Assembly: GCA_902479075.1 (NCBI GenBank)
Contig: CABSNK010000003.1
Coordinates: 1-64,000, forward strand
Length of the DNA: 64,000 nt
Source: an uncultured Collinsella sp.
GTDB lineage: Bacteria; Actinomycetota; Coriobacteriia; Coriobacteriales; Coriobacteriaceae
Direction: 5' to 3'
Below the pieces are notes generated by a model. That model was not told the origin of the DNA, searched no databases, and was given only the letters and a program-made list of their open reading frames with translations. Every line of letters starts with the position of its first letter. Position 1 is the stretch's first letter. Position numbers and translations under genes: made by a program. Positions 33,670 to 41,169 of this stretch are shown here, in pieces.

Positions 33670-35010
33670 CTAACTCCATTCAGCGATGTCGATCATTCTT
33701 TCGAGGCGCCATGTTAGCGCCTCTTTTAGATAAGGCAGTCTTGCTGTAAGAGCGTCGTTTTTGGATAGGATTTCGATTGCCTCGTCAACGAAACCCTCGA
33801 GCTTGTCGTCGTCAAACCAGCTCATATCCTCAACAAGCAGCATTTGTTTCGCGGGGCTTGAATGAAACTGCGCGCTGGTAAAACTGTGCTCTCCTGCCTT
33901 AAGCTCCTCTAGAGAAACGTTGCACCAGAGCGATGATCCCGAATCGAAGATGGGGGCAGGTCTGCAGGCTAGCGTGTTGACGTTTCGCACAAGGCCAAAG
34001 TTACGCCAATGGCGATCATAGTTGGCAATGATGTCATCGCATACAATCATGCGGTCAAGGGCGCCTTTTATATCTGTCGCTCCAAGCTCCTCACAGTTTG
34101 CTACATACCGTTCGTAATCGGTTAGTCGCTCGTCTACATTTGCATGCTGGTTTACATAGAACGCAGGGACATATTCTTCTTCGTCAGTTAAGAAGACATT
34201 GCATGTGCTCAAGGCAGAAGTACCCGCGCCTTCGAGCGAATAGGGTACATAATCGCAAGCGTTTAGGATGCGACGGTGAAGTGCGGTCGCCACCATCTCG
34301 TTATAGGGTTCCTGGTTTAGATGCGCACCTGCCTTGTGGAGGATTCGACGGTCACCCTCGCATGTCCAATACTTCTGAAGATTGCCGTCCGAGGTGTTAT
34401 CGGGCTTTGCGGCGGCTGCTTTGCCCTCTGGGGCGAAGGGTGCGATGGACAGAGAGACGTCGTCAAAAGCATTACTGAAGAAGTTAATATCCTCCCACGC
34501 GAGACCGGAATCTTGGGGTCTAATCCAATACTGGTCGGATAGGGAGAGGCCGAGATTTCGCTGGATGAGTTCATCGGGAACATCGACTGCGGCTTCTGCA
34601 AGCAGGGAGGCTAGTCCAATGCGTGCGAGCGGGATACCGCGGCCTCGCCACCAAATGCGGAAAGAGTCGAGCGACACGGGACTATTGGGGCCAAGTACTC
34701 CAATAGGGGCGTGGATGTAATCGATGTCGGCACCGATGTGGGTAAAGTCTTTTCGCGATGTGCTGTAGACCAGCTGGGCGACTTCGTGCGTGCGGTTCAT
34801 GAGGGTAAATGTAATCTCGCTTTTTCCATGGCCTCGACGGGGGCGTCCCCCCGTTTTGGTCACGGAGCGGAGTCGTGCGTTGACGCTGTCTTTGTCGATG
34901 AGCCATACACCAGAAGCCTTGCGTGCCTCAAGCGCTCCGTTTTTTATGAGCTCTTGCACCCTGCGCGGGGTGATGTCGAGTAGCTCTGCAGCTTCCTTCG
35001 TGGTCAACAT
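33670..35010 (-). CDS. HipA-like kinase with fused N-terminal HTH domain
   Basis: Residues 1-50 form an excisionase/MerR-like winged HTH (LTTKEAAELLDITPRRVQEL, then GVWLIDKDSV). The rest resembles HipA/CtkA-type kinases: ILHKAG (ATP lysine), EPYNEMVATALHRR, the catalytic loop IIANYDRHWRNFGL with Asp and Asn, and IFDSGSSLW for metal binding. DNA-binding and kinase parts are therefore one 446-residue chain with no separate antitoxin gene. The operator immediately upstream (35021-35091) suggests that it regulates itself. Codon use is less GC-biased than in neighbouring genes, a sign of acquisition. Toxicity and target are unknown. Confidence 0.8.
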   Translation of the reverse strand: MLTTKEAAELLDITPRRVQELIKNGALEARKASGVWLIDKDSVNARLRSVTKTGGRPRRGHGKSEITFTLMNRTHEVAQLVYSTSRKDFTHIGADIDYIHAPIGVLGPNSPVSLDSFRIWWRGRGIPLARIGLASLLAEAAVDVPDELIQRNLGLSLSDQYWIRPQDSGLAWEDINFFSNAFDDVSLSIAPFAPEGKAAAAKPDNTSDGNLQKYWTCEGDRRILHKAGAHLNQEPYNEMVATALHRRILNACDYVPYSLEGAGTSALSTCNVFLTDEEEYVPAFYVNQHANVDERLTDYERYVANCEELGATDIKGALDRMIVCDDIIANYDRHWRNFGLVRNVNTLACRPAPIFDSGSSLWCNVSLEELKAGEHSFTSAQFHSSPAKQMLLVEDMSWFDDDKLEGFVDEAIEILSKNDALTARLPYLKEALTWRLERMIDIAEWS

Positions 35011-35020
35011 CGCGAAACCC

Positions 35021-35091
35021 TTCGCCAGAACGAATAGTTTTATATAGCCAATTGTAATTAAAACTATTCGTTTCGGCGAATGGTTTTAAGA
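35021..35091 (-). promoter_or_regulatory. operator of the HTH-HipA gene
   Basis: AACGAATAGTTTTA (35029-35042) and its exact complement (35059-35072) are separated by 16 bp. Flanking TTCGCC and GGCGAA extend the symmetry to 22-bp arms with a 2-nt break. A third half-site, CGAATGGTTTTA, follows at 35078 with one difference. The array lies just upstream of the ATG. Confidence 0.8.
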
Positions 35092-35234
35092 TTGAGGGCG
35101 AACCAACAGAAATGAACGGGTCTGGTACCTGTTGTTGCTGGATTTTGCATATTTGCATAACGCCGAGCGGGCCTGTTGCGCCCCGTCCGCAATTCCATTA
35201 TTCTTAACAGGCTTCGCGCGAAAGCGCCAAGTGT

Positions 35235-35309
35235 GCCAGTGTGGCGCAACGGTAGCGCAACTGATTTGTAATCAGTGGGTTGCAGGTTCGATTCCTGTCA
35301 CTGGCTCCA
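35235..35309 (+). tRNA. tRNA-Thr (TGT)
   Basis: GCCAGTG pairs with CACTGGC. The anticodon stem ACTGA/TCAGT holds TTTGTAA with anticodon TGT. The T loop is TTCGATT, and CCA is encoded. The gene sits alone between the HTH-HipA locus and its own terminator. Confidence 0.97.
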
Positions 35310-35318
35310 TGAGAGTTT

Positions 35319-35355
35319 CGGGCTCTGTTCCCTTGTGGGACAGGGCCCGTTTCTT
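35319..35355 (+). terminator. terminator after tRNA-Thr
   Basis: CGGGCTCTGTTCCC and GGGACAGGGCCCG pair around TTGT, followed by TTTCTTG. Confidence 0.85.
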
Positions 35356-35365
35356 GTATATGCGG

Positions 35366-35764
35366 CTATATTCGACTGACCGTCGTCAGCTTAAAAGCTA
35401 CGAGGTACAAGATGCCGCCGATAACGTACATGCAGGCGTCAAGTGGATCTGGGGTACTAAACTCGACTACCATGGGCGCAAGTACTTCCCAGCAGATTGA
35501 GCATCCCGCCGATAATGCCAAACTGCTTGCGAGGCTACATATCGGCGTTTTCCCACTCACCGTTTCGCAGAGGACGTTTACGTGGGCGGGGAAAATGATT
35601 CCTCCGCACAGATCTCCGAGCTGATAATGGGCGAAGTTGTAGGGGAGGAAAAAGTCGAAGCTCGCAATGTATCTGTTAACGAGATACACGATGCCGGCAA
35701 GCAACGGCAGAAGATTTGCGCTGGAAATAAGCGCAGATCTGAATCGTTTAGCCACAGACCGCAA
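35366..35764 (-). CDS. small membrane protein, VanZ-like pattern
   Basis: The 132-residue protein has three or four hydrophobic helices (LLPLLAGIVYLVNRYIA, GDLCGGIIFPAHVN region, SLALSAGCSICWEVL and CMYVIGGILYLVAFKL). The pairing of an E in a helix (CWEVLAP) with DPLDACMYVIGG resembles VanZ-like and related DUF membrane proteins, but the match is weak. The start is TTG at 35764, overlapping the end of an even smaller frame (35748-35837). The coding potential is supported by clean hydrophobic periodicity. Function is unknown. Confidence 0.55.
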   Translation of the reverse strand: MRSVAKRFRSALISSANLLPLLAGIVYLVNRYIASFDFFLPYNFAHYQLGDLCGGIIFPAHVNVLCETVSGKTPICSLASSLALSAGCSICWEVLAPMVVEFSTPDPLDACMYVIGGILYLVAFKLTTVSRI

Positions 35765-35837
35765 ACATAGTCAGGCCAAGGCAAATGCCCAAAGCGATGA
35801 TGATGATCTGGCTGCAGCCGTTACCCGAAGGGACCAT
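35748..35837 (-). CDS. possible 29-residue membrane peptide
   Basis: ATG at 35837 opens MVPSGNGCSQIIIIALGICL followed by GLTMFAVCG and a TAA. It is one hydrophobic helix with a GAAAGAG site upstream. It overlaps the start of the VanZ-like frame by 17 nt. It could be the true 5' part of that gene split by a frameshift, or a separate coupled peptide. Confidence 0.3.
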   Translation of the reverse strand: MVPSGNGCSQIIIIALGICLGLTMFAVCG

Positions 35838-36402
35838 GACATTCTCTTTCTCGATGCTATCGATGCATTAGCGAATAAAGTATGCCACAGGCGGCAGTGT
35901 ATTTGTTGAGCAACAACCCGTGGCCGCCGACACGCTTTCGTTTTGTATCGCCTAAAGCGTCAGTCGAATAAGCGGGCGCTTACCGTGGTAGCTTTCGATA
36001 ATGGCACGAGCGTTGTCGACGGCCACGACACTCCTGACCCTATGGGAGAATCCGCCCGCAATGAGGGCAAATACGAAGGCGATGGCAAGGGCGCAGTACG
36101 TGACCAAGCGTGCCTTCTTGCGAAATTCTCCGAGCTGATTGACCTTATCTCCGTAAAACATTCTGGCGATGATTTGTTGCTTGTGAAGTGTCGTACCTGC
36201 GGAAGGTAGAGGGTGGAGCGTCTCGACGACGTTGCGTATGGGTGCAGCTGCAACGGTATGTGATTCCGCCCAGTTAACCCTCCGGCCCGCAATAACCAAG
36301 CACTGCTTGGTCGTCTGATATGGCCCCACAAAAGAGAATGGGATCAACAAGGTCAGCGAAACGGAATCGTTGGCATCAGGTCTACGGAAAGGAAAAAAGA
36401 CC
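35838..36402. other. gene-poor stretch with possible gene remnant
   Basis: No intact gene is convincing here. A minus-strand frame (35952-36404) contains one good membrane helix (RLVTYCALAIAFVFALIAGG) followed by a plausible soluble tail. Its N-terminal half has no recognisable pattern, lacks a ribosome site and overlaps the start of the next plus-strand gene. I read it as a decayed or mis-started small membrane gene. Confidence 0.4.
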
Positions 36403-37074
36403 ATGATCTACTCTCTTTGCGACATTGCCGGCAAGGACAGGGCAACAAATAAGCCGATCATCAGCATCCGTGCCATGGATATGGAGATGCAGCTACTGCG
36501 CTACTTTCGCGATTATGGCTTGGATAACGATCCGGATTGGCGCGAGTCCCTCGATGTCATTCTCGAGTCGCAACGAGAAGACGGTTGTTTTCCTCTGAGC
36601 AGCGATTGCCATATGCCCAGTGATGCACGTGTCGATTTTCTCTATCGACCTACGTACGCTTGCTGCCAGATCATGATGCGAGCTCTGCTGGGTGGAAAGC
36701 TATCGGACGAGCAGGGGCAACGCGTCAAAACTGCCCTGTCTCGCGGCCTTGCTTTTTCCTGCGGGCGCGGCCTTAATGGCCACGGTATCGAAGATCTTGA
36801 GCGGCAGTGCGAGGACGTTGCCGATTTTGGCCATGCGGGGATTACGGAAATAGCTGAGCGTTATCCCATGCTGTGCCCTGAGTTTTTCTCCCTTATTAAT
36901 AAGATTGGAGACGAATACGTTGAGCGCATCGCCAATGGAGATGTGATTTACTACTTTGGATCAAATCTTGCACAGAAGATTTTGACGGCGGCAGAGTCCC
37001 TGGGCCGGACCAATTTGTCGCTCGACAAAATCCAACGCTATCTTGAGATGGACTCGAAGAGAAAAAATCGATAG
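36403..37074 (+). CDS. uncharacterised protein with alpha/alpha-repeat features
   Basis: The 223-residue protein is not recognised. It is mostly helical and contains LDVILESQREDGCFPLSSDC and YRPTYACCQIMMRALLGG, a 'QxxDGCF' spacing seen in alpha/alpha-toroid proteins such as terpenoid cyclases and prenyltransferases. This resemblance is weak and no catalytic motif is complete. It has many cysteines for a cytoplasmic protein (about nine). AAAGGA precedes the ATG. The next gene starts 29 nt downstream, so the two are probably one operon. Codon use is less biased than in the core genes, pointing to an acquired segment. Confidence 0.6.
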   Translation: MIYSLCDIAGKDRATNKPIISIRAMDMEMQLLRYFRDYGLDNDPDWRESLDVILESQREDGCFPLSSDCHMPSDARVDFLYRPTYACCQIMMRALLGGKLSDEQGQRVKTALSRGLAFSCGRGLNGHGIEDLERQCEDVADFGHAGITEIAERYPMLCPEFFSLINKIGDEYVERIANGDVIYYFGSNLAQKILTAAESLGRTNLSLDKIQRYLEMDSKRKNR

Positions 37075-37103
37075 GTTAAAGATTAGAAAGGCGGGCGCCG
37101 CCA

Positions 37104-38102
37104 ATGCTGCTTGGACAGTACATAAAAAGAAACATGCCAGATGCGGTCGAGCTCAACGATATGATTTCCCGTCCAGGCGAGGGATATGCTATTAGCCAGA
37201 TGGCGGTAGCGCCCGTCGACACGGGGGCCTTGCGGATGCATATCAAGGCGTATGCAAATGGACCCGATGGTCCATATTTGGAGGGACGCCTAGCGCTCTA
37301 CCATCAGGTGCACGAGCTTTTTGCGCTGCTTGCAGCTGAGCCGCCTAACAAAGGCATGAAGGGCTACGAGCTCAAGGATTCCTTTATTGGCGGTGAAGAG
37401 GCAGACCTGATTATGCTCATCGTTTCCCACGAAGAGCGTTCGCAGGAAGACATCGCCTATAACGTTTTGCTGTGCAGCAAGAACGCGGTGGGGGAGCGCC
37501 GTGCCAGGATTCGCGATGGCGTGCGTATCGGCGGCATGTGCGTAGCCGAGGAGTTTGGGTATCGCGGCGAATTCAGGTCTTCGGTACACCCGCTGGCGTT
37601 GCCGCTCAATTTGAGCGAGGTCTACGTGCTTATGGATGCGCTGGCTGCCTATGAGCGCGGATGCAGCCGGTTTGATCCCCATGGTAGGACGGCCCGGCGT
37701 ATTGCAGGCATGATCAAGCGCGAGCTGAGCGGTTACGCTAAGGAAAAACTTGGTTCGCGTTTGGAGGGGATGGGCTTTGCTCAACTGGAGGAGGTCGACC
37801 CCATGTTTGTTCCTGATATTCCAGGGGATAAAGTGCCTGAGGGCAGATCTTCGCAGGTTGCCAATTGGCTCTTATATGAAAAGGCTGGTCGCTGGGCGCG
37901 TGTGTGTCTTGCGGGTGGCGGGAGCGTGCAAGGGATTATCTTGCCGCGAGCTGAGCTTGGGCGCTTCTTTGCGAGTCGTCCACAAGTGGCGAGGGACGAT
38001 GCAGCCCAAGCGGATTCACGACCCAAGTGTGTCGTCTGGCGAAGCGATGATGACTACGACGTTATTGACTGGGCAGATGTCGTGGATGTAAGGCGAGAAT
38101 AG
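37104..38102 (+). CDS. uncharacterised protein, partner of 36403 gene
   Basis: The 332-residue protein has no family I can name with confidence. Its centre (LNLSEVYVLMDALAAYERGC, then TARRIAGMIKRELSGY) resembles the linker helices of WYL-type regulators, and the C-terminal part (CVVWRSDDDYDVIDWADVVD) is strand-rich, so a regulator or sensor is possible. No HTH is obvious at the N-terminus. It follows the 36403 gene after 29 nt with a GAAAGGCGGGCG site. A tandem palindrome pair begins 6 nt after its stop. Confidence 0.55.
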   Translation: MLLGQYIKRNMPDAVELNDMISRPGEGYAISQMAVAPVDTGALRMHIKAYANGPDGPYLEGRLALYHQVHELFALLAAEPPNKGMKGYELKDSFIGGEEADLIMLIVSHEERSQEDIAYNVLLCSKNAVGERRARIRDGVRIGGMCVAEEFGYRGEFRSSVHPLALPLNLSEVYVLMDALAAYERGCSRFDPHGRTARRIAGMIKRELSGYAKEKLGSRLEGMGFAQLEEVDPMFVPDIPGDKVPEGRSSQVANWLLYEKAGRWARVCLAGGGSVQGIILPRAELGRFFASRPQVARDDAAQADSRPKCVVWRSDDDYDVIDWADVVDVRRE

Positions 38103-38108
38103 ATAAGT

Positions 38109-38245
38109 GTCTCGATCTGTAACACGAAGGGGCGGAAAACCGTTCGTACTGTTACAGAATGAGACGTAAGCCAGGGTCTCTGCGAAACATCTCGATCTGT
38201 AACAGATAGGGGAGAAAATGTTCTCTAAATGTTACAGATAGAGAC
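38109..38245. repeat. type III tandem palindromes (two copies, 80-nt period)
   Basis: Copy 1 (38109-38165) has arms GTCTCGATCTGTAACA and TGTTACAGAATGAGAC. Copy 2 (38189-38245) has ATCTCGATCTGTAACA and TGTTACAGATAGAGAC. The loops differ in sequence, yet each contains its own inner stem: CGG-AAAA-CCG in copy 1 and GAGAA-AATG-TTCTC in copy 2. The pair begins 6 nt after the preceding stop codon. Confidence 0.85.
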
Positions 38246-38276
38246 AAAGGCGGGAGCGGGCCCAGCCGTTTACCTT

Positions 38277-38391
38277 GAGCGTGGATTTCTGGACGTACGA
38301 GCGTGGAAAATCTCCCGCCTAATGAATGAGCGTGGATAATCTGCCACTTTGGGTTCGAAGCCGTGCTAGAAGAGGGAGATTATCCACGCTC
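38277..38391. repeat. type IV GAGCGTGGA repeats
   Basis: GAGCGTGGA occurs as direct copies at 38277, 38299 and 38328. The third, extended to GAGCGTGGATAATCTGCC, is mirrored by GGGAGATTATCCACGCTC (38374-38391), with one mismatch in 18. AGGCGGGAG near 38248 also pairs with CTCCCGCCT at 38312. Confidence 0.8.
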
Positions 38392-38606
38392 GATCGTGCC
38401 GTGGAAGCCCGATCGCAGCCTATGTAATAGTGCAAGAAGGTCGTTATCGAAGGTCGATGCTGTAGGCCTACTCTACCGTGCCAAAGTGTTCCCTTGGGAA
38501 ATGTCACCAGTGCAGCCAAATCCACCGTCCTTCATATCTAAACTCAACAAAACTGCAGGTCAAAGGCATATAGATACGCCCGGCACCGTGTATCTAGAGG
38601 TTTTCG
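38392..38606. other. non-coding stretch before tRNA cluster
   Basis: I see no gene, tRNA or strong hairpin here. An open frame crosses it, but it has no ribosome site and runs into the tRNA promoter. Confidence 0.5.
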
Positions 38607-38636
38607 TTGACAGCTCCCAAGGTTGCATCGTATTAT
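38607..38636 (+). promoter_or_regulatory. promoter of tRNA-Tyr/Thr/Met-tuf cluster
   Basis: TTGACA and TATTAT with an 18-bp spacer lie 63 bp before tRNA-Tyr. Confidence 0.75.
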
Positions 38637-38698
38637 CTTTTTCGTTCGCGGGGGCGGCGGTCCAAAAGACCAAAGAACCTGCGGATACTTGAACGATT

Positions 38699-38780
38699 GG
38701 GAGTTTGCCCGAGTGGTTAATGGGGACGGGCTGTAAACCCGTTGGCTCTGCCTACATAGGTTCGAATCCTATAGCTCCCA
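38699..38780 (+). tRNA. tRNA-Tyr (GTA)
   Basis: GGGAGTT pairs with AGCTCCC, and anticodon stem ACGGG/CCCGT holds CTGTAAA with anticodon GTA. A long variable arm makes it type II. The T loop is TTCGAAT. CCA is not encoded (CCC follows A73). Confidence 0.95.
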
Positions 38781-38790
38781 CCCGTCAAGT

Positions 38791-38866
38791 GCCTGTATAG
38801 CTCAGTCGGTAGAGCACTTCGTTGGTAACGAAGAGGTCACCAGTTCAAGTCTGGTTGCAGGCTCCA
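38791..38866 (+). tRNA. tRNA-Thr (GGT)
   Basis: GCCTGTA pairs with TGCAGGC; CTTCG/CGAAG holds TTGGTAA with anticodon GGT. The T loop is TTCAAGT, and CCA is encoded. Confidence 0.96.
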
Positions 38867-38869
38867 TCC

Positions 38870-38946
38870 GGCGGTGTAGCTCAGTTGGTTAGAGCACACG
38901 GTTCATACCCGTGGCGTCACTGGTTCGAATCCAGTCACCGCTACCA
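38870..38946 (+). tRNA. tRNA-Met (CAT), elongator type
   Basis: GGCGGTG pairs with CACCGCT, and CACGG/CCGTG holds TTCATAC with anticodon CAT. The anticodon stem lacks the three G-C pairs of initiator tRNA, so elongator Met is likely; a lysidine-modified tRNA-Ile cannot be excluded by eye. CCA is encoded. Confidence 0.92.
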
Positions 38947-38957
38947 TAGGTAACACG

Positions 38958-38988
38958 GTGGCTTCTCAATAGTATGTTGAGAGGCCAC
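38958..38988 (+). other. hairpin between tRNA-Met and tuf
   Basis: GTGGC and TCTCAA pair with TTGAGA and GCCAC with one bulge on each side. There is no T-run; it may mark processing of the tRNA-tuf transcript or protect the 5' end of tuf mRNA. Confidence 0.5.
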
Positions 38989-39042
38989 TATGGTATAAAG
39001 GCAAAGTCCCGTCCGGGGACGACCTGTTAAGAGGAGGGCTTT

Positions 39043-40233
39043 ATGGCCAAAGAGAAGTTTGAGCGCACTAAGCCGCATGTTAACATCGGCACCATTGGTC
39101 ACGTCGACCACGGCAAGACCACGCTGACCGCCGCCATCACCAAGGTTCTCTCTGAGACCGAGGGCTGCAAGGCTGACTTCACTGCGTTCGAGAACATCGA
39201 CAAGGCTCCCGAGGAGCGCGAGCGCGGCATTACGATCTCCGTCTCCCACGTTGAGTACGAGACTGCTGCCCGTCACTACGCTCACGTTGACTGCCCGGGC
39301 CACGCTGACTACGTCAAGAACATGATCTCCGGTGCTGCTCAGATGGACGGCGCTATCCTGGTCATCGCCGCTACCGACGGCCCCATGGCTCAGACTCGCG
39401 AGCACATCCTGCTCGCCCGTCAGGTCGGCGTTCCCTACATCGTCGTCTTCCTGAACAAGTGCGACATGGTCGACGATGACGAGCTCATCGACCTCGTCGA
39501 GATGGAGACCCGTGAGCTCCTCTCCGAGTACGATTTCCCCGGCGACGACATCCCCGTCATCCGTGGTTCCGCTCTGGGCGCTCTCGAGGGCGACGCCAAG
39601 TGGATGGACGCCATTCGCGAGCTCATGAAGGCCGTCGACGAGTACATCCCGACGCCTGCTCGTAACAACGACCTCCCGTTCCTGATGGCCGTTGAGGACG
39701 TTATGACCATCTCTGGCCGTGGTACCGTTGCTACCGGCCGTGTCGAGCGCGGTGAGCTCAAGCTCAACGAGCCCGTCGAGATCGTCGGCATCAAGGATAC
39801 CCAGAACACCGTCGTTACCGGTATTGAGATGTTCCGTAAGTCCATGGACTTCTGCGAGGCTGGCGACAACGTCGGCCTGCTGCTCCGCGGCATCAAGCGC
39901 GAGGACATCGAGCGTGGCCAGGTTCTCTGCAAGCCCGGTTCGGTTACCCCGCACACCAAGTTCACCGGCGAGATCTACGTTCTGACCAAGGAGGAGGGCG
40001 GCCGTCACACCCCGTTCTTCGATGGTTATCGTCCTCAGTTCTACTTCCGTACCACCGACGTTACCGGTACGGTCAAGCTGCCCGAGGGCACCGAGATGGC
40101 TATGCCTGGTGACCACATCACCATCGAGGGCGACCTCATTCACCCGATCGCCATGGAGGAGGGCCTGCGCTTCGCTATCCGCGAGGGTGGCCACACCGTC
40201 GGTTCGGGCATCGTCTCCACGATCATTGAGTAA
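39043..40233 (+). CDS. tuf: elongation factor Tu
   Basis: EF-Tu carries aminoacyl-tRNA to the ribosome. GHVDHGKTTLTAA (G1), RGITI (G2), DCPGHADYVKN (G3), NKCDMVDD (G4) and SALGAL (G5) are all visible, and domains 2 and 3 are complete within 396 residues. AGGAGGG precedes the ATG. The gene follows three tRNA genes, like the tRNA-tufB unit of E. coli, rather than sitting in the str operon. Codon use is highly biased, as expected for high expression. Confidence 0.99.
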   Translation: MAKEKFERTKPHVNIGTIGHVDHGKTTLTAAITKVLSETEGCKADFTAFENIDKAPEERERGITISVSHVEYETAARHYAHVDCPGHADYVKNMISGAAQMDGAILVIAATDGPMAQTREHILLARQVGVPYIVVFLNKCDMVDDDELIDLVEMETRELLSEYDFPGDDIPVIRGSALGALEGDAKWMDAIRELMKAVDEYIPTPARNNDLPFLMAVEDVMTISGRGTVATGRVERGELKLNEPVEIVGIKDTQNTVVTGIEMFRKSMDFCEAGDNVGLLLRGIKREDIERGQVLCKPGSVTPHTKFTGEIYVLTKEEGGRHTPFFDGYRPQFYFRTTDVTGTVKLPEGTEMAMPGDHITIEGDLIHPIAMEEGLRFAIREGGHTVGSGIVSTIIE

Positions 40234-40263
40234 ATTAGCTCTTTGATATAGCTGACTTAGAGA

Positions 40264-40296
40264 GAACCCGGCACTTATAGGGTGCCGGGTTCTTTT
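40264..40296 (+). terminator. terminator after tuf
   Basis: GAACCCGGCAC and GTGCCGGGTTC pair around 7 nt and TTTT follows. Downstream, TCTCGCTGG (40367) and CCAGCGAGA (40407) form a second, weaker inverted repeat. Confidence 0.92.
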
Positions 40297-40437
40297 CTAC
40301 GCGGGGCTTGTTCCCTGACGATTGCGCTTCGCTCGCTCTTAAGCCGAGCGTGAGGGATCGATTAGATCTCGCTGGCTTCATTGATGTGTTCCAAATATGA
40401 ATGGATCCAGCGAGAACCAATTGATTCAAGGTTTTCA

Positions 40438-40467
40438 TTGACAGCACTTACGTAGAGCTGATAAAGT
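40438..40467 (+). promoter_or_regulatory. rpmG promoter
   Basis: TTGACA and TAAAGT are spaced by 18 bp, 45 bp before rpmG. Confidence 0.7.
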
Positions 40468-40512
40468 ATCAACTCGTGCCCGTACGGGGCGGATATGAAA
40501 GGTTCAGGATAC

Positions 40513-40662
40513 ATGCGTACTCTAGTTACTCTTGCGTGCACTGAGTGCAAGCGCCGCAACTATACGACCACCAAGAACAAGTCGACCATGCCTGATCGTA
40601 TGGAGATCAAGAAGTATTGCCCCTGGTGCCGTCGCCACACGCTGCACAAAGAGACTCGCTAG
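40513..40662 (+). CDS. rpmG: 50S ribosomal protein L33 (zinc-binding form)
   Basis: The 49-codon frame reads MRTLVTLACTECKRRNYTTT and continues to CPWCRRHTLHKETR. The paired CTEC and CPWC motifs form the zinc ribbon of the C+ form of L33. A GAAAGGTTCAGG site precedes the ATG. The position before secE-nusG matches Bacillus rpmGB. Confidence 0.95.
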   Translation: MRTLVTLACTECKRRNYTTTKNKSTMPDRMEIKKYCPWCRRHTLHKETR

Positions 40663-40675
40663 TCTCTAGTTACAT

Positions 40676-40751
40676 ACGCCAGTAGTTCAATTGGTAGAGC
40701 ATCGGTCTCCAAAACCGAGTGTTGAGGGTTCGAGTCCTTCCTGGCGTGCCA
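40676..40751 (+). tRNA. tRNA-Trp (CCA)
   Basis: ACGCCAG pairs with CTGGCGT; TCGGT/ACCGA holds CTCCAAA with anticodon CCA. The T loop is TTCGAGT, and the 3' CCA is encoded. It lies between rpmG and secE, as in many actinobacteria. Confidence 0.97.
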
Positions 40752-40760
40752 GTCATTATT

Positions 40761-40791
40761 CCGTAAGCTCCCATTTGGGGGCTTACGGTTT
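40761..40791 (+). terminator. hairpin between tRNA-Trp and secE
   Basis: CCGTAAGCTCCC and GGGGCTTACGG pair and TTTACTC follows, giving a moderate terminator. Confidence 0.65.
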
Positions 40792-40827
40792 ACTCATGTA
40801 TAAGCGCATTGCGCGGAGGTAACCCAA

Positions 40828-41166
40828 ATGGCCAACAAGAAGAACAAGAAGAAGGCACAGCAGCAGGCGCCTGCCAACAACGCTGCCGCCAACTCCAAGG
40901 TTGAGGCCAAGAAGGCCGTTGCCAAGAAGAGCGAGAAGGCTGCGAAGTCCAAGAAGAACGAGAAGCCCGGCTTCTTCGCCCGCACCAAGAAGTATTTTGC
41001 TTCGGTGAAGTCCGAGATGAAGCGTGTTACGTGGCCCGATAAAAAGGAGCTCGTGAACTACTCGGTCGTCGTTTGCGCTTCTCTGGTCGTCGTCGGCGTC
41101 GTCATCGCTCTGCTCGATGCTGGCTTTGGCGAAGCTCTTGCTCTGTTCTCCGGATTGAGGGGCTAA
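40828..41166 (+). CDS. secE: preprotein translocase subunit SecE
   Basis: SecE clamps the SecY channel. The conserved block FFARTKKYFASVKSEMKRVT leads to WPDKKELVNYS and one membrane helix (about residues 77-97). The first 45 residues are Lys/Ala-rich and unstructured, longer than in minimal SecE. nusG follows after 3 nt. GCGGAGG precedes the ATG. Confidence 0.93.
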   Translation: MANKKNKKKAQQQAPANNAAANSKVEAKKAVAKKSEKAAKSKKNEKPGFFARTKKYFASVKSEMKRVTWPDKKELVNYSVVVCASLVVVGVVIALLDAGFGEALALFSGLRG

Positions 41167-41169
41167 ACC

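Noticed and set aside
38109..38391. CRISPR array
   Set aside because: Only two 57-nt palindromic units and an irregular GAGCGTGGA array; no uniform repeats with unique spacers and no cas genes.
38363..38692. 109-residue open frame before tRNA-Tyr
   Set aside because: No ribosome site, no hydrophobic or domain pattern, and it overlaps the tRNA promoter.
35235..38698. Integrated phage or ICE
   Set aside because: No integrase, transposase, relaxase or phage structural gene is present, and no direct repeat of the tRNA-Thr 3' end was found by eye.
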